DNA from: Campylobacter sp. MG1
Lineage (GTDB): Bacteria > Campylobacterota > Campylobacteria > Campylobacterales > Campylobacteraceae
DNA length: 64,000 nt
Direction: 5' to 3'
Assembly: GCF_026616895.1 (NCBI RefSeq)
Contig: NZ_JANYME010000003.1
Location: forward strand, 124,001 to 188,000
A model generated the notes under the pieces. It saw nothing but the letters and a program-made list of their open reading frames with translations. It made no database searches and had not been told where the DNA came from. Positions 18,044-27,316 of this stretch are shown in pieces. The position numbers were made by a program, and so were the translations under genes. How positions within the stretch are numbered: position 1 is the stretch's first letter; each line of letters starts with the position of its first letter.

Positions 18044-18619
18044 ATGGCTTTTACAATTTCTATATTAGTAATTTACTATGTAGGCTTATCTATAGTAATA
18101 TATAAAAGATATAAGAAATTTAAAAGCATTAGACAAAGCAAAGCCCTTAGTAATGAAATCAACCTAAACGAAAACGAAATTAACGGCTTTTCTTATGAAA
18201 TGCAAATAGCCGATTATTACAAGGGCTTAGATTATGAGGTAGAAACTAGGTATTTATTAAAATTTGATGCCGGAATTGATTTAATAGCTAAGAAAAATAA
18301 TGATAAAACCTTATTAATACAATGTAAAAATCATAAAACTTTAGAATACATTAATACTGATGTTATTAAAAAATTTATAGGTGAATGTTTTGTATATTTA
18401 AATGGCAAGTCTTCTAAATACTATAAATTATTATTTATAGTATCTTGTGATATTAGTAAAGATGAAAACATATTAAAATATATAGAACATGTTAGAAATA
18501 ATAAAAATATAGACATAGAATTAATCTCTATTCCTTATCAAGGAATAAAAGGAAGTTATTTAGCTGAATTAAGAAAAATAGCTAATAAACCTAACTTTTT
18601 TGAAAAAGCTACTGACTAA
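18044..18619 (+). CDS. Membrane-tethered Mrr-like restriction endonuclease
   Basis: 191 residues. N-terminal transmembrane helix (about 3-20), then the Mrr fold: GFSYEMQIADYY (49-59) and the PD-(D/E)XK variant D79 ... Q93-C-K95 (AGIDLIA, LLIQCKNH). Mrr-type enzymes cut modified DNA (type IV). Membrane tethering suggests action on DNA as it enters the cell, but that is inference. Followed by a hairpin terminator. Confidence 0.8.
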   Translation: MAFTISILVIYYVGLSIVIYKRYKKFKSIRQSKALSNEINLNENEINGFSYEMQIADYYKGLDYEVETRYLLKFDAGIDLIAKKNNDKTLLIQCKNHKTLEYINTDVIKKFIGECFVYLNGKSSKYYKLLFIVSCDISKDENILKYIEHVRNNKNIDIELISIPYQGIKGSYLAELRKIANKPNFFEKATD

Positions 18620-18632
18620 TCATCAGTAGTTT
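18609..18632 (+). terminator. Hairpin terminator after the Mrr-like gene
   Basis: CTACTGA / TCAGTAG stem (7 bp, 7-nt loop) followed by TTTAAAAT; the stem overlaps the stop codon. Nearly the same stem is used at 29371-29401. Confidence 0.55.
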
Positions 18633-18680
18633 AAAATCTTTTGTTAAATTAATAACAATAGTTAAAAAAGGATTATAAAA

Positions 18681-19304
18681 ATGTTCCCAAATGAATTAAA
18701 TGATATTAAAGAATATCTAATAAGGCAAAACTTTAATTTAGAACAAGTAACAAACGATGGTAGGTTAAATTCAGCATTTAATGAAGACCAAATCATCAAT
18801 TTAATACAAATGCGTTTTGGTAATATTATCGGAATTCCAAAAGTTAGATACTGGTATGATTTTTGTATCCAAACAGAAAACGCTTTTTATCCAGTAAATA
18901 TAAAAGTTAGCACAACTACAACAGCTGATAATTTAAATTGCAAACTTGGAATATATTATTCTTTAACTGGAATAATGCCTACATTTAATAACATCGTTAG
19001 TTGGGATATGTATTTTAAAAATCTTAAAGAACATATTACAAATAATGATAAAGATTATTATTTTTTAATAATTAATAAAAACGATTATAATGATATTTTT
19101 TTATGTTCTTTAAGAACATTAAATAAATTAACACCTAACGGCAATAATCTTCCATTTCAAGCAACATGGGAAGAAAATAAAATACCTATTAATAGAGATT
19201 ATGAAAGTGCTAAGTATTTTATATTAAATCATTTCTCTCAATCTTTACACAAAAGAGCTGAGGCAACAAATTATTTTAAAAAATATTTCCCAGAGTTTTT
19301 ATAA
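18681..19304 (+). CDS. Type II restriction endonuclease (partner of the 19306 methylase)
   Basis: 207 residues, no family I can name. A PD-(D/E)XK-like core can be read: E35 (NEDQII), D60 (RYWYDFCIQTE) and N73-I-K75 (PVNIKVST). It ends 1 base before the methylase gene on the same strand, the usual layout of a type II restriction-modification pair. Function inferred from the pairing and the core motif. Recognition site unknown. Confidence 0.65.
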   Translation: MFPNELNDIKEYLIRQNFNLEQVTNDGRLNSAFNEDQIINLIQMRFGNIIGIPKVRYWYDFCIQTENAFYPVNIKVSTTTTADNLNCKLGIYYSLTGIMPTFNNIVSWDMYFKNLKEHITNNDKDYYFLIINKNDYNDIFLCSLRTLNKLTPNGNNLPFQATWEENKIPINRDYESAKYFILNHFSQSLHKRAEATNYFKKYFPEFL

Positions 19305-19305
19305 A

Positions 19306-20472
19306 ATGAATATTAAAACATTAGGACAAGTATTTACCCCAACTAATATAGTTGCAGAAATGTTAGGGTTAATAAAAAATAATGGTAGATTTTTAGAGCC
19401 AAGTTGTGGAGATGGTGCATTTTTTCAGTATTTACCAAACAATAAAATAGGTATAGAAATAGATAAAAATGTTATTAAATCAAATAATATTCTAAATATA
19501 GATTTTTTTGATTATTCTTTAGATGAAAAATTTGATACTATTATAGGAAATCCACCTTATGTTAAGCACCAAGATATAAATAATAAAACAAAACTAATAC
19601 TAAAACAATTTAATGCTTTATTTGATGCAAGAAGTAATTTATATTTATATTTTATATATAAAAGCATATTACATTTAAAGGATAAAGGGGAATTAATTTT
19701 TATCACTCCAAGAGATTTTTTAAAAAATACATCAAGTATAAAATTAAATAACTTTATATTCTCCCAAGGAACAATCACTGATTTTATAGATTTAGGAGAT
19801 AAAAAGATTTTTAATAACGCCCAACCTAATTGCGCTATATGGCGTTTTGAAAAGAATAATTTTAAAAGAACTACTACTGAATATAAAAAATTCAATTGTA
19901 TTAACGGACAATTATTATTTACAAATAACAATTATTTTATACCTTTTAATAAATTATTTTATGTTAAAGTTGGTGCAGTTAGTGGGGCTGATAAGATATT
20001 TCATAACGAACAATACGGCAATGTAGATTTTGTTAATTCTCAAACTTGCAAAACCAAGAAAACAAAAAAAATGATATATGGGGATTTTGCTAAAACTTGT
20101 CAATATATCATTTCACATAAAGATGAACTAATCAATAGAAAAATTAGAACTTTTAATGAAAGTAACTACTGGCAATGGGGTAGAGATTATTATAAAAGCG
20201 AACAGAAAAGAATTTATGTAAATACAAAAACAAGGAATAAAAAACCTTTTTTTACCCATACTTGTAAAGCATACGATGGCTCAATATTAGCTATTTTTCC
20301 AAAGTTTGATATTGATAAAATAGGAATTGATAAAGTTTGCGATATATTAAATAATACTAACTGGAATGAATTAGGATTTGTTTGCGATGGAAGATTTTTA
20401 TTCTCTCAAAAGAGTTTAGAAAATTGTGTATTAGATGATAATTTTATAGAATTGTTAAAGCTAATTGACTAA
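19306..20472 (+). CDS. Type II N6-adenine DNA methyltransferase
   Basis: 388 residues, gamma-class order: motif X TLGQVFTPTNIVAEML (4-19), motif I FLEPSCGDGAFF (about 30-41), acidic loop GIEID, motif IV GNPPYVKH (about 83-90). The C-terminal part is the target-recognition domain. It protects host DNA against the adjacent endonuclease. Confidence 0.9.
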   Translation: MNIKTLGQVFTPTNIVAEMLGLIKNNGRFLEPSCGDGAFFQYLPNNKIGIEIDKNVIKSNNILNIDFFDYSLDEKFDTIIGNPPYVKHQDINNKTKLILKQFNALFDARSNLYLYFIYKSILHLKDKGELIFITPRDFLKNTSSIKLNNFIFSQGTITDFIDLGDKKIFNNAQPNCAIWRFEKNNFKRTTTEYKKFNCINGQLLFTNNNYFIPFNKLFYVKVGAVSGADKIFHNEQYGNVDFVNSQTCKTKKTKKMIYGDFAKTCQYIISHKDELINRKIRTFNESNYWQWGRDYYKSEQKRIYVNTKTRNKKPFFTHTCKAYDGSILAIFPKFDIDKIGIDKVCDILNNTNWNELGFVCDGRFLFSQKSLENCVLDDNFIELLKLID

Positions 20473-20529
20473 TTTTATTTTTTTAAAAAAATCTTTTTGT
20501 GGTGCTTTCCAAAGCAAAAACAACCATTT

Positions 20530-21552
20530 CTATTTAATAGCCTTTTCAATTACTTTAACAAATTCTCTACTATCTAAATAGTAGTTAGGATAAGCACTCC
20601 TTAGAGTTTTTATCTTATCAAGTGATATTAGCACTATGTCGCTTTCATTTGTTTTTATAGCAGTTTTTTCTAAAAAATCATAATATTCTTTAGCTTTATT
20701 AAAATCCGATTTTTTATATCCAGTAATTCTTAATTTTTTAGCATCTGTGTTTAATTCTATAACAAAATAATAGTGGTCTTTTTGCTTTAATTCTTCTATA
20801 TTTTTACTAGATACTAAAAGACTAGAAAGCATTTTTAAAATATTATATTCTTTATCAAGCTTAGAAATCTCATTACAAATTTGTTTCTTTGAAAAAGATT
20901 TATAATCATTATTTATTTCAGTGTTTTCAATAATTGAAAATAAAGCACTAGATAATCTAAAGAATTCTTTATAATATTCTTCTCCGTAACCTTGTTTAAT
21001 TTTTGATTTACTTTTAATACCTAAAACTTCAACAGCAGTAGCCCATAGATGTTGCATTTGCGTTCTAATTTGTAGTTCTAAGCCTCGCTTTGTTTTATCT
21101 TTATACTCATATATTTGATGAATAGAGCGGTAACCATCACTTTTAGGCGTATTTATATAATCATTTGTTTTTATTAACTTAAATTTTCTACTATCATTTA
21201 AATAAGTTTGTTCCATAATTTGCTGAAATAATCTAACTTGTTTAATGTTTTCAAAAACAACTCTAAGACCAGCAATATCTTGCATTCTATCAAGTTGCAT
21301 ATTAGAAAATCTTTTCAATTTAAACTCAATAGAACTAAGCCTTTTTAATCTTCTAGCCATAACTTTAGCTGGTATTTTTTTACTTTTTAATTTTCTATTA
21401 ATAGATGTAGCAAAACTAGACATTATCTGAGCGTGTAAGCTTCTCCATATAGAAATAATCTCATAATCTTTTTCACTCGCAGTATCGTTTCTAATATTTT
21501 CTCCAGCTTTTCTCACTTGTTTTTTAGTTGCTATAATATCATTTTCGCCCAT
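20530..21552 (-). CDS. Solitary (p)ppGpp synthetase (RelA/SpoT-like, no hydrolase)
   Basis: 340 residues. The synthetase domain covers about 85-190: RMQDIAGLRVVF, SDGYRSIHQIYEY, GLELQIRTQMQHLWATAVE, with the residues for ATP/GDP binding present. No HD hydrolase domain. The C-terminal 150 residues are helical plus a small beta segment, not TGS/ACT. It could be a small alarmone synthetase or a ToxSAS-type toxin (CapRel/PhRel-like) used in phage defence. Its place beside two restriction systems supports the defence reading. No separate antitoxin is seen. Own promoter at 21573. Confidence 0.8.
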   Translation of the reverse strand: MGENDIIATKKQVRKAGENIRNDTASEKDYEIISIWRSLHAQIMSSFATSINRKLKSKKIPAKVMARRLKRLSSIEFKLKRFSNMQLDRMQDIAGLRVVFENIKQVRLFQQIMEQTYLNDSRKFKLIKTNDYINTPKSDGYRSIHQIYEYKDKTKRGLELQIRTQMQHLWATAVEVLGIKSKSKIKQGYGEEYYKEFFRLSSALFSIIENTEINNDYKSFSKKQICNEISKLDKEYNILKMLSSLLVSSKNIEELKQKDHYYFVIELNTDAKKLRITGYKKSDFNKAKEYYDFLEKTAIKTNESDIVLISLDKIKTLRSAYPNYYLDSREFVKVIEKAIK

Positions 21553-21572
21553 TTTATTTACACCTCTAATTA

Positions 21573-21580
21573 ATTATAAC
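21573..21580 (-). promoter_or_regulatory. Extended -10 promoter of the synthetase gene
   Basis: Minus strand reads TTGTTATAAT, a full extended -10 (TGTTATAAT), about 20 nt before the start codon, with AGAGGTG as ribosome site. Confidence 0.6.
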
Positions 21581-21613
21581 AAAATAAACTAAAGAAAAAA
21601 TATAAAATAAAGT

Positions 21614-21638
21614 GGCTATTTCCTTTTTGGAAATAACC
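21614..21638 (-). terminator. Terminator of the Rep/T4CP/TraU operon
   Basis: GGTTATTTCC / GGAAATAGCC stem (10 bp, one G-U) with an A5 loop, then ACTTTATTTT on the minus strand. It separates traU from the synthetase gene. Confidence 0.7.
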
Positions 21639-21725
21639 AATATTAATTACAAACCTAATTCTACCACAACACGTTTTGAAATACAACTAAAGCAGCTGTG
21701 ATTTCTGTTTAAATATGTTAAAAAG

Positions 21726-22724
21726 TTATAAAGCACAGCAGTCGTGTTTTCTAAACCATAAGTAAGAAAAATTTTCTCCTACAAAAGGAATATTTTTACC
21801 AGCCTCCCATATTATACCACTTCTTCCTATAGACATACCAGTAAAATTAGGCATAGGTGCTATAAATTGTAGTCTATTTGATGATTTTATCCAAAAAGGC
21901 AATGGATGGGCAAAACATAAAGCACTTATACCACTTGAATTCCAAGTAAGCAATTCTCTATGCATTTTAAATATAAATGTTGAAGCTATACTTGCACTAT
22001 CTTCAACTAAAGAATGCTTACTAACAAAGCCACTTAATGGATAGGTATTACCCCATGAACCCTTACACCAAAACAAAGGATCAAGTGGGAAATTTACTTG
22101 TGATGATACAGCATCTGTTATACAAGCAAGATTTGTTACTGGGTTATTAAATAAAATAGCCTCTGGTTGAATAATTGCACTAAGCGTTGAACTTTGCCAC
22201 ATAGGATCAAATTCAGTTAAATAACCTATATCAAGTAATGAAGAATTTGAAGTCATGCATAAAATATCAGTAAATAATTCTAATATAGCTGATAATAAAT
22301 AATATATTTCATGAACTTGATAAAAAGTAGTAGCATTATCACCAGTTTCATATCCTTGTTCTCCACCTAATTTAAAAGAACTTGCACCTCCACTTTTAGC
22401 TTGAAATCCTAAACTCGGAAAACAAAACGGATCTATTACAACATCAAGTATCCTATCAACACTATAATATCCTATAGGAATACCTATTTGTGGATAACCA
22501 AACCATTTACCAGGGCATTTACAAATTGATTTATTTACTCTATTAGCACCTTCTATTATATCACCTTCAACAATACTAACTCCAGCAAGTTTTATAGGAA
22601 ACATACAATCAATACATATAGCACTTAATTGAAAAGCAACTGGTGAAGTAACAGTGCATACAGCATTTGCCTTACTAAAAAAAATAAAAAAACCTAAAAA
22701 TAAAAAAGCTATTTTATGCCTCAT
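21726..22724 (-). CDS. traU: TraU, pilus assembly / DNA transfer protein
   Basis: 332 residues with a signal peptide (about 1-21). The TraU Cys pattern is clear: CIDCMFPIKLAGV, CKCPGKWFGYPQIGIPIGYY, DPFCFPSLGF. Periplasmic, needed for pilus assembly and DNA transfer. It overlaps the HD-protein gene by 11 bases. Confidence 0.93.
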   Translation of the reverse strand: MRHKIAFLFLGFFIFFSKANAVCTVTSPVAFQLSAICIDCMFPIKLAGVSIVEGDIIEGANRVNKSICKCPGKWFGYPQIGIPIGYYSVDRILDVVIDPFCFPSLGFQAKSGGASSFKLGGEQGYETGDNATTFYQVHEIYYLLSAILELFTDILCMTSNSSLLDIGYLTEFDPMWQSSTLSAIIQPEAILFNNPVTNLACITDAVSSQVNFPLDPLFWCKGSWGNTYPLSGFVSKHSLVEDSASIASTFIFKMHRELLTWNSSGISALCFAHPLPFWIKSSNRLQFIAPMPNFTGMSIGRSGIIWEAGKNIPFVGENFSYLWFRKHDCCAL

Positions 22725-24837
22725 TTGTCGTTCTCCTTTTAACTTTAAAAAATTGTAAATTATTATTTTTAAACTCCGTATTTACGCTATTTGGCTTTTT
22801 ATTAAAAGCTTTAGGTAATATAGGAACAGCCTTTATTTCTTTAATAACTATGTCATTTTTAAGTAATTGATAAATAGTAAAAAAGTATTGCTTAGCATTT
22901 ATGAATTTAACATTGCCGTTTTCAGCAAGATTTTTAATAAAATAATTAGCATATAAAGTATAATTATTTTCTATATCCTTATCGTTTAACAAAACCTCTC
23001 TAACACAGCTTATTATAAAATCATAATTAAACACTATTACGCCATCTTGATGATTATAAATTGAATAAATATCATCTTGATTTAATGGATTATTATTATT
23101 TATACCATTATTTAATAGTTTTAATATTCTATTTTTATAAAAATCTATATCAAATTCTAAATACAATAAATTATTTTCTTTATAATATTCTTTTTTATCG
23201 CTTTCTTTTTTAAATTCGTAAAAGTTTAAATCAACACTATCTAATGTATTTTTTATATCTTCTTTTAATTGCTTTAAGTCATCTTTATAATTTATTAACT
23301 TAAAGACTAAGATTTGCTTTGATTTTTCCTTTAATTTTTCTATTAAAATATTTTTATTAATACTAGAGGTTTCTATATAAAACGCTAAGTTATTAAAATC
23401 ATCACAAGTAAAATAATTAAAACTTAGACTATTTAAATCATTAAAATCCTTTAATACGACTAATTTTTGCTTATTATTAAACTCTCCTAATTCTTTTAAT
23501 TTATCGGCTAAAGAATTAGTTAAAACACTAATAGGCTCTTCTTTTATAGGCTCATTAGTAATACTTATCTTTTCATATTCTAACTCATTTTCTTGTATTG
23601 ATAAATTATTTAATATTTCTAGGCTAGATTTTAAATTATCATTAATGTTTTCATCATTTGTAATATTTTTTATACTATCTAAGTTCGGAATACTAATACC
23701 TAAAGCTAGAGTATTATTTATTTCAAAGTCTTTCAATTCATAAGGTTTTTCTATATATTTAGTTTTTTCATCAGCTCTTGCTTTTCTATCGGCATCTACA
23801 ACTATTTTTAATGTATTATAAAACTTATGCTCCGTATCAAAACTTAGATTATGATGATTATTTATCACATACTCTATTTCTTCATAATCCTTATAAGTAT
23901 TAAAGTTAAAATCAATCTCTCTAAATTCATTAAGTATATACTTTAACAAAATAGAACCTATAATATCATGTGAGTTTTTAAGACTACTATCTAATTCTTT
24001 CATTACAGCATAAGGAAATATTAATTCAAGGTTGCTTTTAGGTATTTTGCCTAAATCGTGCGTTAATCCACAAATAATAGCTACACCTAAATTACTTATT
24101 TGTTTTTCTTCTTTTAATAAATTATATACAACATTTAAAGAATGCTCTAATAAACTTACATTTGCAAATATATCATAATCACTTTTAATACCTTTACCTA
24201 AGTTATTCTTAGAATTTTTATAGTTTTCTTGGTTATTTACAACACTTGGGATACTACCAGCTTTTGAATTTGAAAAAGCCTCAATTAAGGCTTTAATAAT
24301 TAAGGTATCTTGGTAATTTATCTTTTTCTTTTGCATTAATGGAATAATAGTTCCATTAATAAAATGCTTTAACATAACATAATTTGTAGTAATAATTATA
24401 TATTTAAATTCTTTTTTCTCATAATTAACTTTAATTCTTTCTCCTACCCAAATCTTAGCTATATCATTAAAATCAACTCCCTCCTCATTATCTATAAAGC
24501 CGAATATAATAGATTGTTTCTTTTCACTCTTACTAAAATCTCCATAATAAATAATAATAGCTATAAATATAAATGACACTATTAAAAATGAATAAATAAA
24601 ACTGATATTAGGCTGTATTATATAAGCTATAAATCTATCTAAATTTAAAAAGTCTGTGCTTAATATAATAAGCCTTTTTTCATTAAAGAAAATAAGTGCT
24701 TTCATTATTATAAAATATAATAAAAAGCCAATAAAAAAGAATAAAATAAAGGCCTTTAGAGTTAGTTTGCCTTTAAAATGCTTTGTATTAAATATTTCTA
24801 TACTTGTTCTTGCAATAAATCTTAAAAGCCTATCCAT
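22714..24837 (-). CDS. Membrane HD-domain protein, candidate MOBH-type relaxase
   Basis: 707 residues. Two N-terminal transmembrane helices (about 28-50 and 78-98), then an HD domain with H232 (LLEHSLNVV), H260-D261 (GLTHDLGK), H290 (NSHDIIG), H328-H329 (NNHHNLS) and D348/D350. MOBH relaxases (SXT and gonococcal-island TraI) are HD-fold enzymes of about 700+ residues encoded next to the coupling protein, as here, and the gonococcal one has a hydrophobic N-terminus. No other relaxase candidate is visible. The remaining 350 residues are unrecognised. It could instead be a signalling HD phosphohydrolase. Confidence 0.55.
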   Translation of the reverse strand: MDRLLRFIARTSIEIFNTKHFKGKLTLKAFILFFFIGFLLYFIIMKALIFFNEKRLIILSTDFLNLDRFIAYIIQPNISFIYSFLIVSFIFIAIIIYYGDFSKSEKKQSIIFGFIDNEEGVDFNDIAKIWVGERIKVNYEKKEFKYIIITTNYVMLKHFINGTIIPLMQKKKINYQDTLIIKALIEAFSNSKAGSIPSVVNNQENYKNSKNNLGKGIKSDYDIFANVSLLEHSLNVVYNLLKEEKQISNLGVAIICGLTHDLGKIPKSNLELIFPYAVMKELDSSLKNSHDIIGSILLKYILNEFREIDFNFNTYKDYEEIEYVINNHHNLSFDTEHKFYNTLKIVVDADRKARADEKTKYIEKPYELKDFEINNTLALGISIPNLDSIKNITNDENINDNLKSSLEILNNLSIQENELEYEKISITNEPIKEEPISVLTNSLADKLKELGEFNNKQKLVVLKDFNDLNSLSFNYFTCDDFNNLAFYIETSSINKNILIEKLKEKSKQILVFKLINYKDDLKQLKEDIKNTLDSVDLNFYEFKKESDKKEYYKENNLLYLEFDIDFYKNRILKLLNNGINNNNPLNQDDIYSIYNHQDGVIVFNYDFIISCVREVLLNDKDIENNYTLYANYFIKNLAENGNVKFINAKQYFFTIYQLLKNDIVIKEIKAVPILPKAFNKKPNSVNTEFKNNNLQFFKVKRRTTNEA

Positions 24838-26288
24838 TAGTCAAGCCTTATAGTAATTTCTGGAAACTTAATTTTTAATGGAGATGAGGTAACAGGAGCA
24901 GTAATTCCTTTAAACTGCCCCTCAAATCCAAAATAATAAAATTCTCGTTTATCAAGCCTTAATAAATCAGTAACTTTAATTACATCTTCATCTTGTTCTT
25001 TAGTCATAAGTCCTCCATTAGCATTTTTAACTAAAGAATTCATCTTTCTTGTGCCTCCAAATTTTGCCATATGTTCTGCACTTGTTACATCGTTCATTTT
25101 CATAATGATTTTAGTAGCCGAGTTATCAAATAATTTTCTTGCACTATCTTGTCCTAATACAGCGATAATATCAGCTAAAGACTGAGTTAGCCCTACGATT
25201 GCAACATCTGTGCTACGAGCTTGTGCGTAAAGTGTTTCTATGCCAGTGAAAACAGCTTCAGCCATTTCATCAATATAGACATTAAGCCTTTTTGCAAATC
25301 TTTTATTGGAACCATTTAAACGACCTACTAAGGTTTGTATCATAGATATAGTAACTCTTGCTATAGCACTTGATGTAATCTTTGCTAACATAGAACCAGT
25401 TTGAACGAAAAATATAACCCCCTCATTATTTTCAAGTTTAGTAATAAATTTATTATCAGTTTCAGCTCCTATTAAAGCCCCTATGTTTCCACTTGTCATT
25501 TTTGTCAAAGCAACATTTAAAGTATTTGATACTTTTTCAAAATATCCAGTAGGAGCGTTAATTACTTTTAACAAAAGTGTAGTTAAATGATTTACCTTAT
25601 TTTTATATATATCTCTTTTATTGCCTAAGTTAAGACCTAAATTTTGGTCTTTTTCTAATAACTTATCAATTATATTGTTTCTTAACTCTTCACTTTGAAA
25701 AAAATTTGTATATAAATCATTAATACCAGCCCTTGAAGTATATTTTGAAATCTCTGAAAAAGTTAAAGGTTCTTTAGAATTATTTAAGTCTCTAATTAAT
25801 AATAAAGAATGCACTATTAAGGTTGTAGTTTCTAACGAACTATCATAAAAAAAGGGGTCATCACATTGAATACAAGCCATAATATGCCCTATAATCTCAT
25901 CTGGCATATAATAATGCTTTAATGGATTTATTTTAATTGATTGCTCGGGGTAGATAGGACTTAAAAACATTAAATCATTTTCTCTATTATTTAAATGGGC
26001 TAAATAAATTACCTTTGAAAGCAAATCAGTATCGCCTTTAGGGTCAATTATTACTACATTTTCGCCATTTTTAATATTTTGTTCTATCATATTTTCAAGT
26101 AATCTAGTCTTACCAACCCCAGTAGAACCAAATATAAAAGTATGGTTTAATCTATTACCTTTTTGTGTAAAAATCTTATACAGCTTACTTTTTTCATTAT
26201 CTTCAATATGAAAACCATCGCCAATATATAAATCGCCACTAGGATTAAAATTAGTAACTATTTTATTTTTATCGTTTAATATACTCAT
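24837..26288 (-). CDS. traD: Type IV coupling protein (TraD/VirD4-like)
   Basis: 483 residues. Walker A GSTGVGKTRLL (about 54-64), IIDPKGD typical of T4CPs, Walker B VYIDEMAEAVF (about 330-340), and the conserved AIVGLTQSLADI region. It recruits the relaxase-DNA complex to the secretion channel. It starts without the usual N-terminal membrane helices; the adjacent membrane protein (26302-27048) may supply membrane anchoring. Shares one base with the HD-protein gene. Confidence 0.88.
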   Translation of the reverse strand: MSILNDKNKIVTNFNPSGDLYIGDGFHIEDNEKSKLYKIFTQKGNRLNHTFIFGSTGVGKTRLLENMIEQNIKNGENVVIIDPKGDTDLLSKVIYLAHLNNRENDLMFLSPIYPEQSIKINPLKHYYMPDEIIGHIMACIQCDDPFFYDSSLETTTLIVHSLLLIRDLNNSKEPLTFSEISKYTSRAGINDLYTNFFQSEELRNNIIDKLLEKDQNLGLNLGNKRDIYKNKVNHLTTLLLKVINAPTGYFEKVSNTLNVALTKMTSGNIGALIGAETDNKFITKLENNEGVIFFVQTGSMLAKITSSAIARVTISMIQTLVGRLNGSNKRFAKRLNVYIDEMAEAVFTGIETLYAQARSTDVAIVGLTQSLADIIAVLGQDSARKLFDNSATKIIMKMNDVTSAEHMAKFGGTRKMNSLVKNANGGLMTKEQDEDVIKVTDLLRLDKREFYYFGFEGQFKGITAPVTSSPLKIKFPEITIRLD

Positions 26289-26301
26289 TATTGTGTCCTT
26301 A

Positions 26302-27048
26302 TTATTTGTAATTATCTATTTCATATTTGATTTTTTCTTCTCTGTGGATTTTCTTATAAGATTTATAAATAACCATACAATAAGGTAATATACCACTTAA
26401 CATCATAGTAAAAATGATGTTATACATAACTACCTCAACACTATTAAATATTTTTTCATAAAAGAAATTCGTAATAAAATTAGGTGTTAAATTGTTACTT
26501 ATTTTCATAAGTAAAGATGAAATAAAGTCTAAAAATGAATTAAAACTACTTGTGTTATTATTTACAAAATTAATAAAATATGAAAATACCACAAATACGA
26601 CAATAGCTTTTAAGAAAAAAGATAAGGCTCTACCACCTAATAAAGATAAAATTGCTCTTTTTGTAAATTTACCATTAAAATATTTGCTTATAAATAAAAG
26701 CAGTAAAGAAGTAATTATTATAGGTAAATAAGATATAAATTGTAATAAAAATATCTCTAAATACTCAATATCTGAATTAAAAAAGTAAATTTTTATAGGC
26801 TCATAAAATATTTGCAGTAATGAAAACACAAATATAAATAAAAAACTTTCAAAAACTCCACCTAAAAATCCTAACTTAACATAATCTATAATTTGTTCTA
26901 GTGTAAAAAATTCCTCTGGTATTTCAGTTTTACTCTCAAGTACATAAAATCTTTGTATCTCACTTAATGCTGATATGAAACTTCTTGGTTTTACATAAGC
27001 ATTAGAAGTATTTTGCTGTAAGATATGTAAATCATTTTCGGCGTTCAT
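26302..27048 (-). CDS. Four-helix membrane protein next to the coupling protein
   Basis: 248 residues with about four transmembrane segments (near 53-75, 94-120, 133-163, 205-232) and soluble ends. Family not recognised. Since the coupling protein here lacks its own N-terminal membrane helices, a split membrane-domain partner is a reasonable guess; an entry-exclusion protein is another. Confidence 0.6.
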   Translation of the reverse strand: MNAENDLHILQQNTSNAYVKPRSFISALSEIQRFYVLESKTEIPEEFFTLEQIIDYVKLGFLGGVFESFLFIFVFSLLQIFYEPIKIYFFNSDIEYLEIFLLQFISYLPIIITSLLLLFISKYFNGKFTKRAILSLLGGRALSFFLKAIVVFVVFSYFINFVNNNTSSFNSFLDFISSLLMKISNNLTPNFITNFFYEKIFNSVEVVMYNIIFTMMLSGILPYCMVIYKSYKKIHREEKIKYEIDNYK

Positions 27049-27049
27049 C

Positions 27050-27316
27050 TTAATCCTTTCTAATCATTGAATTTTTAGCATTTGTTAATAATGCACCTTT
27101 TTTATATTTGATGCCATAATAATTTGAAATCTCTTGTAGTGTTTCTTCTAACTCATCTACTTTTTTTATAAATTTATTAGTAGTTCTATGCAAGTCTTCA
27201 ATATTTTCATATTTTTTTATCTTTGAAAACACTTTATTTGTTCTAATTAATGTTTCATGTAAAATATTTGCCTCAACTGATGATAAAATACAAGTTTTTT
27301 TTATACTAATACTCAT
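27050..27316 (-). CDS. Hypothetical 88-residue helical protein
   Basis: Mostly alpha-helical with a heptad-like stretch (LHRTTNKFIKKVDELEETLQEI). Basic C-terminus. Its start overlaps the preceding gene stop by 4 bases. No known family. Confidence 0.6.
   Translation of the reverse strand: MSISIKKTCILSSVEANILHETLIRTNKVFSKIKKYENIEDLHRTTNKFIKKVDELEETLQEISNYYGIKYKKGALLTNAKNSMIRKD

Noticed and set aside
20494-20520. Terminator TGCTTTCCAAAGCA between convergent genes
   Set aside because: The loop would be too tight and the stem short; not convincing enough to list as a feature.
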